From: Roseomonas aerilata DSM 19363
Lineage (GTDB): Bacteria; Pseudomonadota; Alphaproteobacteria; Acetobacterales; Acetobacteraceae
DNA length: 64,000 nt
Direction: 5' to 3'
Assembly: GCF_000711725.1 (NCBI RefSeq)
Contig: NZ_JONP01000007.1
Coordinates: forward strand, 124,001 to 188,000
Numbering within the stretch: position 1 is the first letter of the stretch; each line of letters opens with the position of its first letter. The translations under genes were made by a program, and so were the position numbers. A model generated the notes under the pieces. It had not been told where the DNA came from. It did no database searches and worked only from the letters and a program-made list of their open reading frames with translations. Shown here piece by piece: positions 51,214-59,177 of this stretch.

Positions 51214-52209
51214 ATGTGGCTCGGCAGGATCTTCGGCGGCAAGGCCAGGCGGGCGGCCCCTCCCCCCGCCTATGCCGAGGCGCAGGTTTCCTCCCGCCGC
51301 CGGGGTTTCGCCGAGAACCTCTCCGGCCGCGCCTTCGGCCATGACCCCGCCGACGAGTTCGGCCCCGCCCCGCGCTTCCCCTTCGCGGGCGACACCGCCC
51401 CGGGCGCGACCATCGCGGCCGAGGCCCCCCGGCCCCGCGGCAGGCCCCGGCGCGAGCGGGATGCCGCCCCGCCTGCCATCGTGCCCGAGGACGCCGCGCC
51501 CTTCCCCGGCACGCCCGTCCCGGGCCCCCCTTTTCCCAGCACCGGCCCGCAGGGCCATCGCGGCCGGATGCGCGTGAAGCTCCTCGAACGCGGGCCGGAC
51601 GCCCTCGCCGATTACGAGCTGCTGGAAATGCTTCTCTTCTTCGCCTTCAAGACCGGCGACACGAAGCCGCTCGCGAAGTCCCTCATCAACCACTACGGCA
51701 GCTTCGCCGCCGTCCTCGCCGCCCCGCAGGCGGAGCTGATGGCAACCCGCGGCCTCGGCGAGCACAGCGTCGCCGCCCTCAAACTCGTCCAGGCCTCCGC
51801 GCTGCGCCTGGCCAAGGCCGAGGTGATGGAGATGCCGGTGCTCAACAACTGGGACCGGCTGATCACCTACCTCAACGCCGCCCTCTCGCGCGAGAAGATC
51901 GAGCAGTTCCGCATCCTCTTCCTCGACAGCAAGAACCGCCTCATCGCAGACGAGGCGCAGGCGAAGGGCACGGTGAACCACACGCCCGTCTACCCGCGCG
52001 AGGTCATCCGCCGCGCCCTCGAGCTGCACGCGACGGCCCTCATCCTCGTGCACAACCACCCCAGCGGCGACCCGACCCCGAGCCGCGCCGACATCGACAT
52101 GACGAAGGAAATCCGCACGGCCGGCGAGGTCTTCTCCGTCGTGGTCCACGACCACCTCATTATCGGCAAAGGCCGCCACCTCTCCTTCCGGCGGGAAGGG
52201 CTGCTTTAA
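51214..52209 (+). CDS. radC: RadC-family JAB/MPN protein with long disordered N-terminus
   Basis: A 331-residue protein. The C-terminal RadC (JAMM) domain has the metal motif H280, H282, S290 and D293 ([17 protein letters not shown]), plus a UPF0758 helix-hairpin part ([20 protein letters not shown]). The first 110 residues are Pro/Arg/Ala-rich and look disordered; typical RadC is about 225 residues. No confirmed repair role exists for RadC despite the name. TGGCTC/AGGAC box precedes ATG 51214. Confidence 0.92.
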   Translation: MWLGRIFGGKARRAAPPPAYAEAQVSSRRRGFAENLSGRAFGHDPADEFGPAPRFPFAGDTAPGATIAAEAPRPRGRPRRERDAAPPAIVPEDAAPFPGTPVPGPPFPSTGPQGHRGRMRVKLLERGPDALADYELLEMLLFFAFKTGDTKPLAKSLINHYGSFAAVLAAPQAELMATRGLGEHSVAALKLVQASALRLAKAEVMEMPVLNNWDRLITYLNAALSREKIEQFRILFLDSKNRLIADEAQAKGTVNHTPVYPREVIRRALELHATALILVHNHPSGDPTPSRADIDMTKEIRTAGEVFSVVVHDHLIIGKGRHLSFRREGLL

Positions 52210-52229
52210 GCGGGTTCCGCGCTGCGGCC

Positions 52230-52478
52230 GCCAGAGAGGGCTCCTCCCTCTCCGGCACCTCTCCCGCCAAGGGCCTGAGGCCCTTGGATCCCCATCTGGC
52301 TGGCGCGGATGCGGTGATCGGGGCCAGTCCCTTCTCGGCGCCTTTCCTGCCCGTGCAGTCGCCTCGAGTCAGTGACCCAAGGCGCACCGGCCGCAGAAAC
52401 CTCCCCATTCGAGGAAAAAGATGATGGTGAGGGGTCCGGGGAGAGGAAGAATTCCTTCTTCCTCTCCCCGGCGTCACC
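52230..52478 (-). repeat. Mosaic hairpin repeat, copy I (reverse, radC/DUF35 convergent junction)
   Basis: Full-length: AGAGAGGGCTCCTCCCTCTC, AAGGGCCTGAGGCCCTTGG with GGATCC, ATCTGGCTGGCGCGGATGCG, GCCCGTGCAGTCGCCTCGAG with a partly decayed mirror (TGACCCAAGGCGCACCGG), GAAAAAGATGATGGTGAGG and GGGGAGAGGAAGAATTC plus mirror. The third stem has paired positions lost on both sides, a hint of drift rather than compensation. Confidence 0.85.
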
Positions 52479-52481
52479 GCC

Positions 52482-52868
52482 TCAGGCAGGGGTGAACACA
52501 GGAAGCGGCTGCCCGCCTTCGGTTTCGATGAAGGTCAGCCGCAGGGTTTGCCCGATGCGGAGAGCCGCGAAGTCGCAGTCCACGATGTTGGTGAGGACGC
52601 GCGGCCCTTCCTCGAGTTCGGCGTAGGCGACGACGTAGGGGGTTTTCGCGCGCGTGATGCTGAAGGTGTAGAGCGTGGCGCGGCCGCTGGCGGGGACGAG
52701 TTCGACCGCGCCCTCGTCGTCGAAGGGGCAGACGGGGCGGGGCGGGTAGTGGACCCTGCCAGTTTTCGTGTTGCGGCCGATCAGGAGTTGGCCGTTCCAC
52801 GCCCCTTCCCAGAAGGCGAGGGTGGAGGGATCGGGCGTGGGGCTGGGTGGGATGCGGGCCTCGCTCAT
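52482..52868 (-). CDS. DUF35 OB-fold protein, thiolase partner
   Basis: A 128-residue Zn-ribbon/OB-fold (DUF35) protein. The helix STLAFWEGAWNGQLLIGRN, then HYPPRPVCPFDDEGAVELVP and the OB strands TLYTFSITRAKTPYVVAYAE, LEEGPRVLTNIV fit. Only one Cys remains in the ribbon, so zinc binding is doubtful. ATG 52868 has GGGAG 8 nt upstream; a GTG at 52877 overlaps the thiolase stop. Partners of this kind form complexes with SCP2-type thiolases. Confidence 0.88.
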   Translation of the reverse strand: MSEARIPPSPTPDPSTLAFWEGAWNGQLLIGRNTKTGRVHYPPRPVCPFDDEGAVELVPASGRATLYTFSITRAKTPYVVAYAELEEGPRVLTNIVDCDFAALRIGQTLRLTFIETEGGQPLPVFTPA

Positions 52869-52873
52869 GGGGT

Positions 52874-54046
52874 TCACTCCCGTTCCAGGATGAGGGTGGC
52901 GCTGCCGTGGCGGGTGCCGATGGTGCCGCCGGTGCCGTGGGCGAGGGCCAGGGCGAGGTTGGGCACCTGCACGGCCGGGTGCGCCTCGCCGCGGAGCTGG
53001 CGGACGGCCTCGATCACCTTTGTCATGCCGCCGCGGTTGGCGGGGTGGTTGTTGCAGAGGCCGCCGCCGTCGGTGTTGAAGGGCAGCTTGCCGACGCCGG
53101 AGATGAGGTTGCCGTCGGCGACGAAGCGGCCGCCCTGTCCCTTCTCGCAGAAGCCGAGGTCTTCCAGCTGGAGGAGCACGGTGATGGTGAAGCTGTCGTA
53201 GATGCTGGCGTAGCCGATGTCGGCGGGGGTGACGCCGGCTTCCTCGAAGGCGCGGGGGCCGGAGAAGCGGGCGCCGGTGTAGGTGAGGTCGAGCTGGCCG
53301 CCCATCTGGTGCTTCACCGCCTCGCCCGCGCCGCGGAGGGTGACGACGGGGCGGTTAAGGGAGCGGGCGATCTCCGGGCGCGTGACGACGAGGGCGCCGC
53401 CGCCGTCGCTGATGACGCAGCAGTCCAGCCGGTGCAGCGGGTCGGCGACGAGGGGGGAGTTCACCACCTCCTCCACCGTCACGACCTTGCGGAGCATGGC
53501 GTGCTCGTTGTGCTGGGCGTGGTGGGAGGCGGCGACCTTGATCCAGGCAAGCTGCTCGGAGGTCGTTCCGAACTCGTGCATGTGTCGCCTGGCGCAGAGG
53601 GCGTAGAGGTTCGCGACGGTGATGCCGTAGGGATACTCGAACTGCACGTCGGGCTGCGCCGGGCTGCCGGCGCGGGGCGTGGTGCCGGTGGCGACGCCTT
53701 CCGAGCGCGGGCGGCCGGCGAGCGTGATGAGGGCGATGTTGCAGCGGCCCAGCGCGATGGCCTCGGCGGCATGGGCGACGTGCAGGAGGTAGGAGCTACC
53801 GCCGATGTCGGTGCTGTCCAGGTGGCGCAGGCGGTTGAGGCCGAGATAGTCGGCCATGCTCAGCGGACCCATGCCGGGGGCGTCGCCGGCGCAGAAATAG
53901 CCGTCCACGTCGGCGCGGGTGAGGCCGGCGTCCCGCAGGGCGCCGATCGCGACCTCCGCGTGGAGCTGGGCGGTGCTCTTGTCCTCGGCCTCTCGCGTCG
54001 GGTGCTCGTAGGCGCCCGCGATGCAGGCCACTCCTCTCAGGCTCAA
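52874..54046 (-). CDS. SCP2-type thiolase family protein, probable aldolase-like activity
   Basis: A 390-residue thiolase-fold protein starting LSLRGVACIAGAYEHPTRE. FCAGDAPGMG, GGLCNNHPANRGGMTKVIEA and LALAHGTGGTIGTRHGSATL are SCP2/lipid-transfer thiolase features. In STDIGGSSYLLHVAHAAEAI the nucleophile Cys of true thiolases appears to be Ser, as in Ltp2-like retro-aldolases that pair with DUF35 proteins. Start is a TTG at 54046 with GAGGAGGA 6 nt upstream; no better ATG exists. Followed directly by the DUF35 gene. Confidence 0.85.
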   Translation of the reverse strand: MSLRGVACIAGAYEHPTREAEDKSTAQLHAEVAIGALRDAGLTRADVDGYFCAGDAPGMGPLSMADYLGLNRLRHLDSTDIGGSSYLLHVAHAAEAIALGRCNIALITLAGRPRSEGVATGTTPRAGSPAQPDVQFEYPYGITVANLYALCARRHMHEFGTTSEQLAWIKVAASHHAQHNEHAMLRKVVTVEEVVNSPLVADPLHRLDCCVISDGGGALVVTRPEIARSLNRPVVTLRGAGEAVKHQMGGQLDLTYTGARFSGPRAFEEAGVTPADIGYASIYDSFTITVLLQLEDLGFCEKGQGGRFVADGNLISGVGKLPFNTDGGGLCNNHPANRGGMTKVIEAVRQLRGEAHPAVQVPNLALALAHGTGGTIGTRHGSATLILERE

Positions 54047-54133
54047 GCGCGTTCCTCCTCTGGCGGTCCTGCGGCAGACTGGCCGTGGCATGGAGGCGGG
54101 CACAAGCCCGCGCCGGTGATTAAGGGGGAAGGG

Positions 54134-54940
54134 ATGGGTTTCGGCGATCCGGGAGCGGGCAACCTCTTCGACCTCACGGGCCAGGTCGCGGTCGTCACGG
54201 GCGGCTCGCGCGGGATCGGGCGGGCGATCGCGCTTCGCATGGCCGGGCACGGGGCGCGCGTCGTCGTCTCCTCCCGCAAGGTCGAGGCCTGCCAGGCGGT
54301 GGTGGAGGAGATCGTGGCGGCCGGCGGCGAGGCCGTCGCGCAGGCCTGCAACATCGGCCGCAAGGAGGACCTGCGCGCGCTGGTGGAGGCGGCGCTCTCG
54401 CGCTGGGGCCGGATCGACACGGCCGTGTGCAATGCGGCGGTGAACCCGCATTTCGGCCCCTCCGCCACCCTGCCGGACGAGGCCTTCGACAAGATCATGG
54501 CCTCCAACGTGCGCTCCAACCTCTGGCTCGCGAACATGGTGGCGCCGGGGATGGCGGAGCGGGGCGGGGGGAGCATCGTCGTCGTCTCCTCCATCGCGGG
54601 GCTGCGCGGCTCGCCGGTGCTCGGGGCCTACGGGATCTCGAAGGCGGCGGACATGCAGCTCGTTCGGAACCTCGCGGTGGAGTGGGGGCCGCGGAACATC
54701 CGGGCGAACTGCATCGCGCCCGGGCTGGTGCGGACCGATTTCGCGCGGGCGCTGTGGGAGGATCCGGCGATGCTGCGCAAGCGCACGCGGGACACGCCGC
54801 TCCAGCGCATCGGCGAGCCCGATGAGATCGCAGGGGCGGCGGTGTTCCTTGCCTCGGCGGCGGGGCGGTTCATGACGGGACAGACGATGGTGATCGACGG
54901 CGGCGTGCTCGCGGGGTCGCCCTCGGTGGGGGAGGAGTAG
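54134..54940 (+). CDS. SDR family oxidoreductase
   Basis: A 268-residue classical SDR. Cofactor motif VVTGGSRGIGRAIA (20-33), CNAAVNPHFG, and catalytic S152/S153, Y166 and K170 (VVSSIAG, AYGISKAAD). IAPGLVRTDFARAL and GEPDEIAGAAVFLAS are typical of FabG-like dehydrogenases acting on acyl-CoA or steroid-like alcohols. AAGGGGGAAGGG precedes ATG 54134. Divergent from the thiolase, so likely co-regulated with the DUF35/thiolase pair. Confidence 0.9.
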   Translation: MGFGDPGAGNLFDLTGQVAVVTGGSRGIGRAIALRMAGHGARVVVSSRKVEACQAVVEEIVAAGGEAVAQACNIGRKEDLRALVEAALSRWGRIDTAVCNAAVNPHFGPSATLPDEAFDKIMASNVRSNLWLANMVAPGMAERGGGSIVVVSSIAGLRGSPVLGAYGISKAADMQLVRNLAVEWGPRNIRANCIAPGLVRTDFARALWEDPAMLRKRTRDTPLQRIGEPDEIAGAAVFLASAAGRFMTGQTMVIDGGVLAGSPSVGEE

Positions 54941-55143
54941 GGGGTGCCACGGGCTTGGCCACCGCAAGCGGCCCCGCGTGGCGGCGGCCCGAATGGCCAG
55001 GTTTGGCCGGCAGCGGCAGTTCCGCTTTGGCAGCGATGATGATGAATAGCGGCCATTCGGTTTCCTTGCCGTTGAGCAGCAGCCGATCACACATCTCGAG
55101 CAGGGTCGGCGAGAGGTGGTCCCTCGCCTCCCCCCGGTGCTGA
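54941..55143. other. Gene-free gap at the left edge of the accessory stretch
   Basis: About 200 bp between convergent SDR and LysR genes with no mosaic repeat. The minus strand can be read as LSPTLLEMCDRLLLNGKETEW then PLFIIIAAKAELPLPAKPG, a peptide that looks protein-like but lacks a proper start and family. It may be a gene remnant left by insertion of the accessory DNA. Uncertain. Confidence 0.35.
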
Positions 55144-56040
55144 TCAGCTCGCAGCGGCGAGCGACGCTCCGAGGTGATCCACGATCGCCCGGACCTTCGC
55201 CGATGGCCTTGGGCCTGCCGGAAAGACGGCATAGACCTCCGCGGGGTCCAGCCGGTACGGTTCAAGCAGCTGTGTAAGCTGGCCGGCGCGCAACTCCTCG
55301 CCCGCCATCACGCGAGTTCCTAGCGAGATTCCCAGACCCGCCACTGTGGCTGCCAGAACTCCTGGGGCTGAGTTGATCCAAAGTCTAGCGTGGACATCGA
55401 CGGAGGTGATGGTCTTGTTACGCCTGAAGCGCCAACTCTCGCCGCCGAACGAGCCATGCTGAACGATACAGTCGTGATTGGCGAGGTCGGCCGGAGTAGC
55501 CGGCGCGCCATGGGCGGACAGGTAGGCTGGCGCCGCGACGACCAGTCGCTCGACCGACGCGAGCTTCCGGGCACCGAAAGACGAGTCATCCAGTGCCCCG
55601 ACGTTGATGCGGATGGCGAAATCGACACCGTCAGTGACCAGATTCTGGCGCGCGTCGCTCATGGCCAGCTCGACCCTCAGGTCGGGATGTCGGGCCAGGA
55701 AGGGCGCCAGCGCAGGTATGATCGCGCGAGTGCCATACATCAGCGGCATCGCGAGACGAACCACGCCGTGCAGCGAGTCCACGCCCCGGGTTGCCTGCTC
55801 AGCCTCCTCCATCTCCGCAAGGAGGCGTCTCGCGCGCTCAAGATAGAGCGCGCCGGCGTCGGTCAGCGAGATGCTTCGGGTGGTGCGCAGCAGCAGTATC
55901 GTGCCCAACCGAGCCTCCAGCGTGCCGATGATACGCGTCACCGAAGGTTGCGAGAGTTTCAGCTCGCGCCCTGCCCGCGAAAGGCTGCCACTTTCCGCCA
56001 CGCGGACGAACACGGTCATTTCCTGCCAGCGGTCGCTCAT
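55144..56040 (-). CDS. LysR-family transcriptional regulator
   Basis: A 298-residue LysR protein. HTH in SGSLSRAGRELKLSQPSVTR (17-36), linker helix LYLERARRLLAEMEEAEQ, and effector domain from about 90 (GVVRLAMPLMYGTRAIIPAL, VDFAIRINVGALDDSSF) of the AaeR/DmlR-like group. It is divergent from the peroxiredoxin and GST genes and is their likely regulator. Codon third positions are visibly less GC-rich than in core genes. Confidence 0.9.
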   Translation of the reverse strand: MSDRWQEMTVFVRVAESGSLSRAGRELKLSQPSVTRIIGTLEARLGTILLLRTTRSISLTDAGALYLERARRLLAEMEEAEQATRGVDSLHGVVRLAMPLMYGTRAIIPALAPFLARHPDLRVELAMSDARQNLVTDGVDFAIRINVGALDDSSFGARKLASVERLVVAAPAYLSAHGAPATPADLANHDCIVQHGSFGGESWRFRRNKTITSVDVHARLWINSAPGVLAATVAGLGISLGTRVMAGEELRAGQLTQLLEPYRLDPAEVYAVFPAGPRPSAKVRAIVDHLGASLAAAS

Positions 56041-56051
56041 TCGAGATCCGG

Positions 56052-56068
56052 ATAAATGTTCCTCTTAT
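56052..56068. promoter_or_regulatory. Candidate LysR-box in divergent lysR/peroxiredoxin gap
   Basis: ATAA-ATGTTCCTC-TTAT, an interrupted dyad in an AT-rich 105-bp divergent gap, of the size LysR regulators use. The motif is weak and common in AT-rich DNA. Confidence 0.3.
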
Positions 56069-56145
56069 TGAATGGATACATCGCAGTCCGCTGATCACCT
56101 AATTTCCGGCTCACGGTGCCTTCGCCGCGAACATGGAGATGCGAA

Positions 56146-56823
56146 ATGAAGCTCCAGGACAAGCTCGACGCGATGCGCGCAGATTTCGAGAACGGACGCT
56201 TTCCGCTGGTGCCCACCCGAGCCCAGCTCGACACGATGCAGCGCGCGACCCAGTCGCTGATCGATAGCCGGCAGGCCGACAGGGCTCTCAAGGCCGGGGA
56301 CAAGGCGCCCGAGTTCACGCTCCGGGACGCGGAAGGCGCAACCGTGAGCTCGCGGGAGTTGCTCGCACGGGGGCCGCTGGTCGCGACCTTCTATCGCGGC
56401 GTCTGGTGCCCATACTGCAACTTCGATCTGCAGGCGCTGGAGGAGGTACGGCCCGAGATCGAGGCGCGCGGAGCCAGCCTGGTCGCGATCTCGCCGCAGA
56501 CGCCGGCGAACAGCCGCAAGTCGCAGCGCGACAACAAGCTCAACTTCCCAATCCTCAGCGATGCCGGCGCGGCTGTCACCGCCGAGTTCGGCCTGCGCTT
56601 CTCGTTGCCGGAGGATCTGATCCAGGTCTACAAGCAGTTCGGCAACGACCTGGCGAAGATCAACGACAACCCGTCCTGGGTGCTGCCGATGCCGGCGCGC
56701 TACGTGATCGGGACCGAGGGCGTGATCGCCTATGCCGAGGTCAACCCCGACTACACCCGGCGCCCCGACCCGTCCGAACTGCTGCCGGTGCTCGATCGGC
56801 TGCGTGCCGGCGTCCCGGCCTGA
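56146..56823 (+). CDS. Peroxiredoxin-like (AhpC/TSA) protein
   Basis: A 225-residue AhpC/TSA-fold protein. An N-terminal helical extension (about 1-47) precedes APEFTLRDAEGATVSS and the redox motif TFYRGVWCPYCNFDLQAL with C88 and C91. The WCPYC motif follows the peroxiredoxin-like subgroup rather than classic 2-Cys enzymes. SWVLPMPARYVIGTEGVIAY follows. It should reduce peroxides. GGAG is 7 nt before ATG 56146. First gene of a pair with a GST, 37 bp apart, divergent from LysR. Confidence 0.88.
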   Translation: MKLQDKLDAMRADFENGRFPLVPTRAQLDTMQRATQSLIDSRQADRALKAGDKAPEFTLRDAEGATVSSRELLARGPLVATFYRGVWCPYCNFDLQALEEVRPEIEARGASLVAISPQTPANSRKSQRDNKLNFPILSDAGAAVTAEFGLRFSLPEDLIQVYKQFGNDLAKINDNPSWVLPMPARYVIGTEGVIAYAEVNPDYTRRPDPSELLPVLDRLRAGVPA

Positions 56824-56860
56824 CCACTCACACCATCAACCAAGGTGGGGACTACTTACA

Positions 56861-57529
56861 ATGGCTATCAAGATCTACGGCGACCCCGGTTCGGGCAGCC
56901 GGCGCCGCGTCACAGCAGCAGCGGCCGTCATGGGCATCGACATCGAGATCGTGAACATCGACCTCTTCAAGGGGGAGAGCCACACGCCCGAGTTCCTGGA
57001 GCTGAACCCGCACGGCCTGTCGCCCGTCATGGTCGACGGCGACTTCGTCCTCTACGAGTCCGCCGCGATCAATCTCTACCTTGCCGAGAAAGCGGGAAGC
57101 GATCTGGCGGGCCGCACGACCCGCGAGCGGTTCGAGATCCTCCAGTGGATGTTCTGGTCGGGCGAGCAGTGGCGCGTCTTCGCGACGCTCACCTTCGATG
57201 AGGTCCTTGCCAAGCGCTTCATGAACCAGCCTGCCGACGAGACCATCGTGAAGCTGGCGGCCGACAAGCTCCGGGCGGCTGCTGCCGTGCTGGACGCGCA
57301 CCTCGCGAAGCACAGCTACATCGTCGGCGATCGACTGACGCTGGCTGACTTCGACATCGCCGGTCCATTCTCGCAGAACGAGCGGACGAAGATCCCGCTG
57401 AACGAGTTCCCCAACCTGGTCGCCTGGCAGCAGCGCCTGCTGGACACGGTGCCCGGTTGGGCTGCCACGAAGCGCGAGGTCGATGAACGCATCGACGGTG
57501 CGCTCGAAACGGCCGGCATCAAGCTCTGA
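56861..57529 (+). CDS. Glutathione S-transferase (phi/theta-like)
   Basis: A 222-residue GST. YGDPGSGSRRRVTAAAAVMG places the catalytic Ser/glutathione contact at about 10-12; LNPHGLSPVMVDGDFVLYES (about 48-67) is the glutathione-binding loop; HLAKHSYIVGDRLTLADFDI is the C-terminal N-capping box. AAGGTGGGG lies upstream. Probably acts on peroxidised lipids or electrophiles together with the peroxiredoxin. In the same less GC-rich stretch. Confidence 0.92.
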   Translation: MAIKIYGDPGSGSRRRVTAAAAVMGIDIEIVNIDLFKGESHTPEFLELNPHGLSPVMVDGDFVLYESAAINLYLAEKAGSDLAGRTTRERFEILQWMFWSGEQWRVFATLTFDEVLAKRFMNQPADETIVKLAADKLRAAAAVLDAHLAKHSYIVGDRLTLADFDIAGPFSQNERTKIPLNEFPNLVAWQQRLLDTVPGWAATKREVDERIDGALETAGIKL

Positions 57530-57814
57530 GAACATGGTGCCGGTGTCCCCAGGGGCGACCGCCGCCTGGTCAGGAAGGCGGCCCCATGAGGATCGATTTG
57601 AGCGGCCACATGGCCATCGTGACAACTTCTGGCTAGATCGCACTCGTCCACCTTGAGCGTCACTTCCGCTTCGGAGCAGGCGATCTCATAACCCCGACGG
57701 CTGATCTGGGCGCTTTGCGGAAGGGCAGGAACTGGCCGATAGCGGAACGGCGGCTCTCGGCAGGCCGACATGCCGAAGCGGACGTGCTCGCCGCCTCACA
57801 GCATGGCTGTGCCG
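57530..57814. other. Gene-free gap with possible gene remnant
   Basis: The 285-bp gap between convergent GST and MFS genes carries no mosaic repeat. On the minus strand, about 57550-57770 reads CREPPFRYRPVPALPQSAQ then GYEIACSEAEVTLKVDECD, a mixed-composition peptide unlike shadow frames, but it runs into GST antisense and lacks a start signal. I treat it as a possible fragment of a lost gene. Confidence 0.35.
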
Positions 57815-59077
57815 CTAGTGCGGGAGCACTTCGACCTCATGTGCGTGGCGACGCCGGGATGTAAGGATCCAGAGGAGAACTGCGCCGGAACTCAAGGCCG
57901 CACCCAGCGAGCAAACGCCCAGCCAGCCCGCCTGCGCGTAAGCGGCCGTCGAGGCGATCGCGCCGCTGGCGCTGCCCAGGGAGTAGAAGACCATGTACAG
58001 CCCGATGAGCCGCCCGGCCGCCTCGGGCCGCTGGGACATCAGCAGACTCTGGTTCGTGACATGCACCGCCTGGACGGCAAGGTCGAGGAGGACCACCCCA
58101 CCCACCAGCCAGGCCAGCGAGATCGGCAGCATCGCGAGAAGAAGCCAGGACAGCAGCATGAGGCCGAGGGCAAGACCTGTGACCGTGGTCCCGAGCCCCC
58201 GGTCAGCCAGCCGCCCCGCTCCGCCCGCGGCCAGGGCGCCGACCACCCCCGCGAGCCCGAGAAGGCCCACCTGAGCATGCGAGAGCATGAAAGGTTCTCG
58301 GCCCAGCGGCAGGGCCACGGCAGTCCAGAGGCTGCTGAACGTCGCGAAGATCAGGAACGCGAAACCCGCCCGTAAGTGGAGATCCCTATCCTGCCACAGC
58401 ACCTTCGCCATGGAACGGAGCAACCCTGCATAGGTGATCGGGGCTGTCTTCTTCGGCTGCTGCGGCAGGGAGCGGAACAGCAGCGCGGCCATGGCCACCA
58501 TGGCGCCTGCGGAGGTGAAGTAAACGGCACGCCAACCCGCCACGTCAGCGATGAAGCCCGCGAGAACCCTCGCCGTAAGAATTCCTGTCACCACACCGCT
58601 GGTGACCAGCCCGAGTGCGCGACCACGCTGCTCCGGCGCCGCGAGAGATGCGGCCAAGGCGACAAGAACCTGAACGACGACGGCCAGCAGGCCGACCATT
58701 CCCGTCGCAACGAGAAACAGCGTCCGGGTGCCCGCGAAGCCCGCCACCAGGAGAGCCGCGGCCGAGAGAGTGAACTGCCAGAGAGCAAGGCTCCGTCGGC
58801 TGAGCATGTCGCCAAGTGGCACGATGAACACCAGGCCAAATCCATAGCCGACCTGTGTGATCGTTCCGATGATCCCGACATTCCCGAGCGGGATTCCGAG
58901 CCCGGTCGCGATGGTCTCCAGAAGCGGCTGCGCATTGTAGACATTGCCGACCGCTAGGCCGCAGGCGGCTGCCAGAAGGAGGGTCAATCGCGGCGACAGG
59001 CCGGGAGCGCGAGGCTCTTTCGCGGGTTTGCGCAGGTCCGTCGCGTTGGGTGCCTGCGCCGTTTTCTCGCCGTCCAA
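57815..59077 (-). CDS. MFS transporter (YnfM/AraJ-like, 12 helices)
   Basis: A 420-residue 12-helix MFS protein. LLLAAACGLAVGNVYNAQPL, GYGFGLVFIVPLGDMLSRRS (motif A) and VTSGVVTGILTARVLAGFIA (motif C-like) place it with YnfM/NepI-type exporters. Start is probably TTG 59077 with GGAGG 7 nt upstream; no ATG fits well. The gap to hxlR contains the palindrome at 59094-59114, so HxlR likely controls this pump. Confidence 0.87.
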   Translation of the reverse strand: MDGEKTAQAPNATDLRKPAKEPRAPGLSPRLTLLLAAACGLAVGNVYNAQPLLETIATGLGIPLGNVGIIGTITQVGYGFGLVFIVPLGDMLSRRSLALWQFTLSAAALLVAGFAGTRTLFLVATGMVGLLAVVVQVLVALAASLAAPEQRGRALGLVTSGVVTGILTARVLAGFIADVAGWRAVYFTSAGAMVAMAALLFRSLPQQPKKTAPITYAGLLRSMAKVLWQDRDLHLRAGFAFLIFATFSSLWTAVALPLGREPFMLSHAQVGLLGLAGVVGALAAGGAGRLADRGLGTTVTGLALGLMLLSWLLLAMLPISLAWLVGGVVLLDLAVQAVHVTNQSLLMSQRPEAAGRLIGLYMVFYSLGSASGAIASTAAYAQAGWLGVCSLGAALSSGAVLLWILTSRRRHAHEVEVLPH

Positions 59078-59093
59078 GACAACGCCTCCAATT

Positions 59094-59154
59094 CTGGTCT
59101 TATGATGAGACCAGATGACAGGCGGCTTATCCAGTCCTATTATGAGACCAGATG
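59094..59154. promoter_or_regulatory. Palindromic operator and direct repeat in the MFS/hxlR gap
   Basis: CTGGTCT-TATGATG-AGACCAG (59094-59114) is a perfect 7-bp-arm palindrome. Its right half extends as ATGAGACCAGATG (59105-59117), repeated exactly at 59142-59154, 37 bp later. Both lie just before the hxlR ATG and upstream of the MFS TTG. HxlR-family dimers bind such palindromes in divergent gaps and react to electrophiles or oxidants. Strong as a pattern; binding not shown. Confidence 0.6.
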
Positions 59155-59177
59155 TGGCCATGGGCGGTGGAACCTGA

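Noticed and set aside
13390-52480. CRISPR-like array formed by recurring hairpins
   Set aside because: Copies are kilobases apart, complex and not separated by uniform spacers; no cas genes.
54941-57814. Insertion sequence or transposase remnants at the accessory edges
   Set aside because: No inverted repeats, DDE motifs or target duplications are visible; only vague protein-like fragments.
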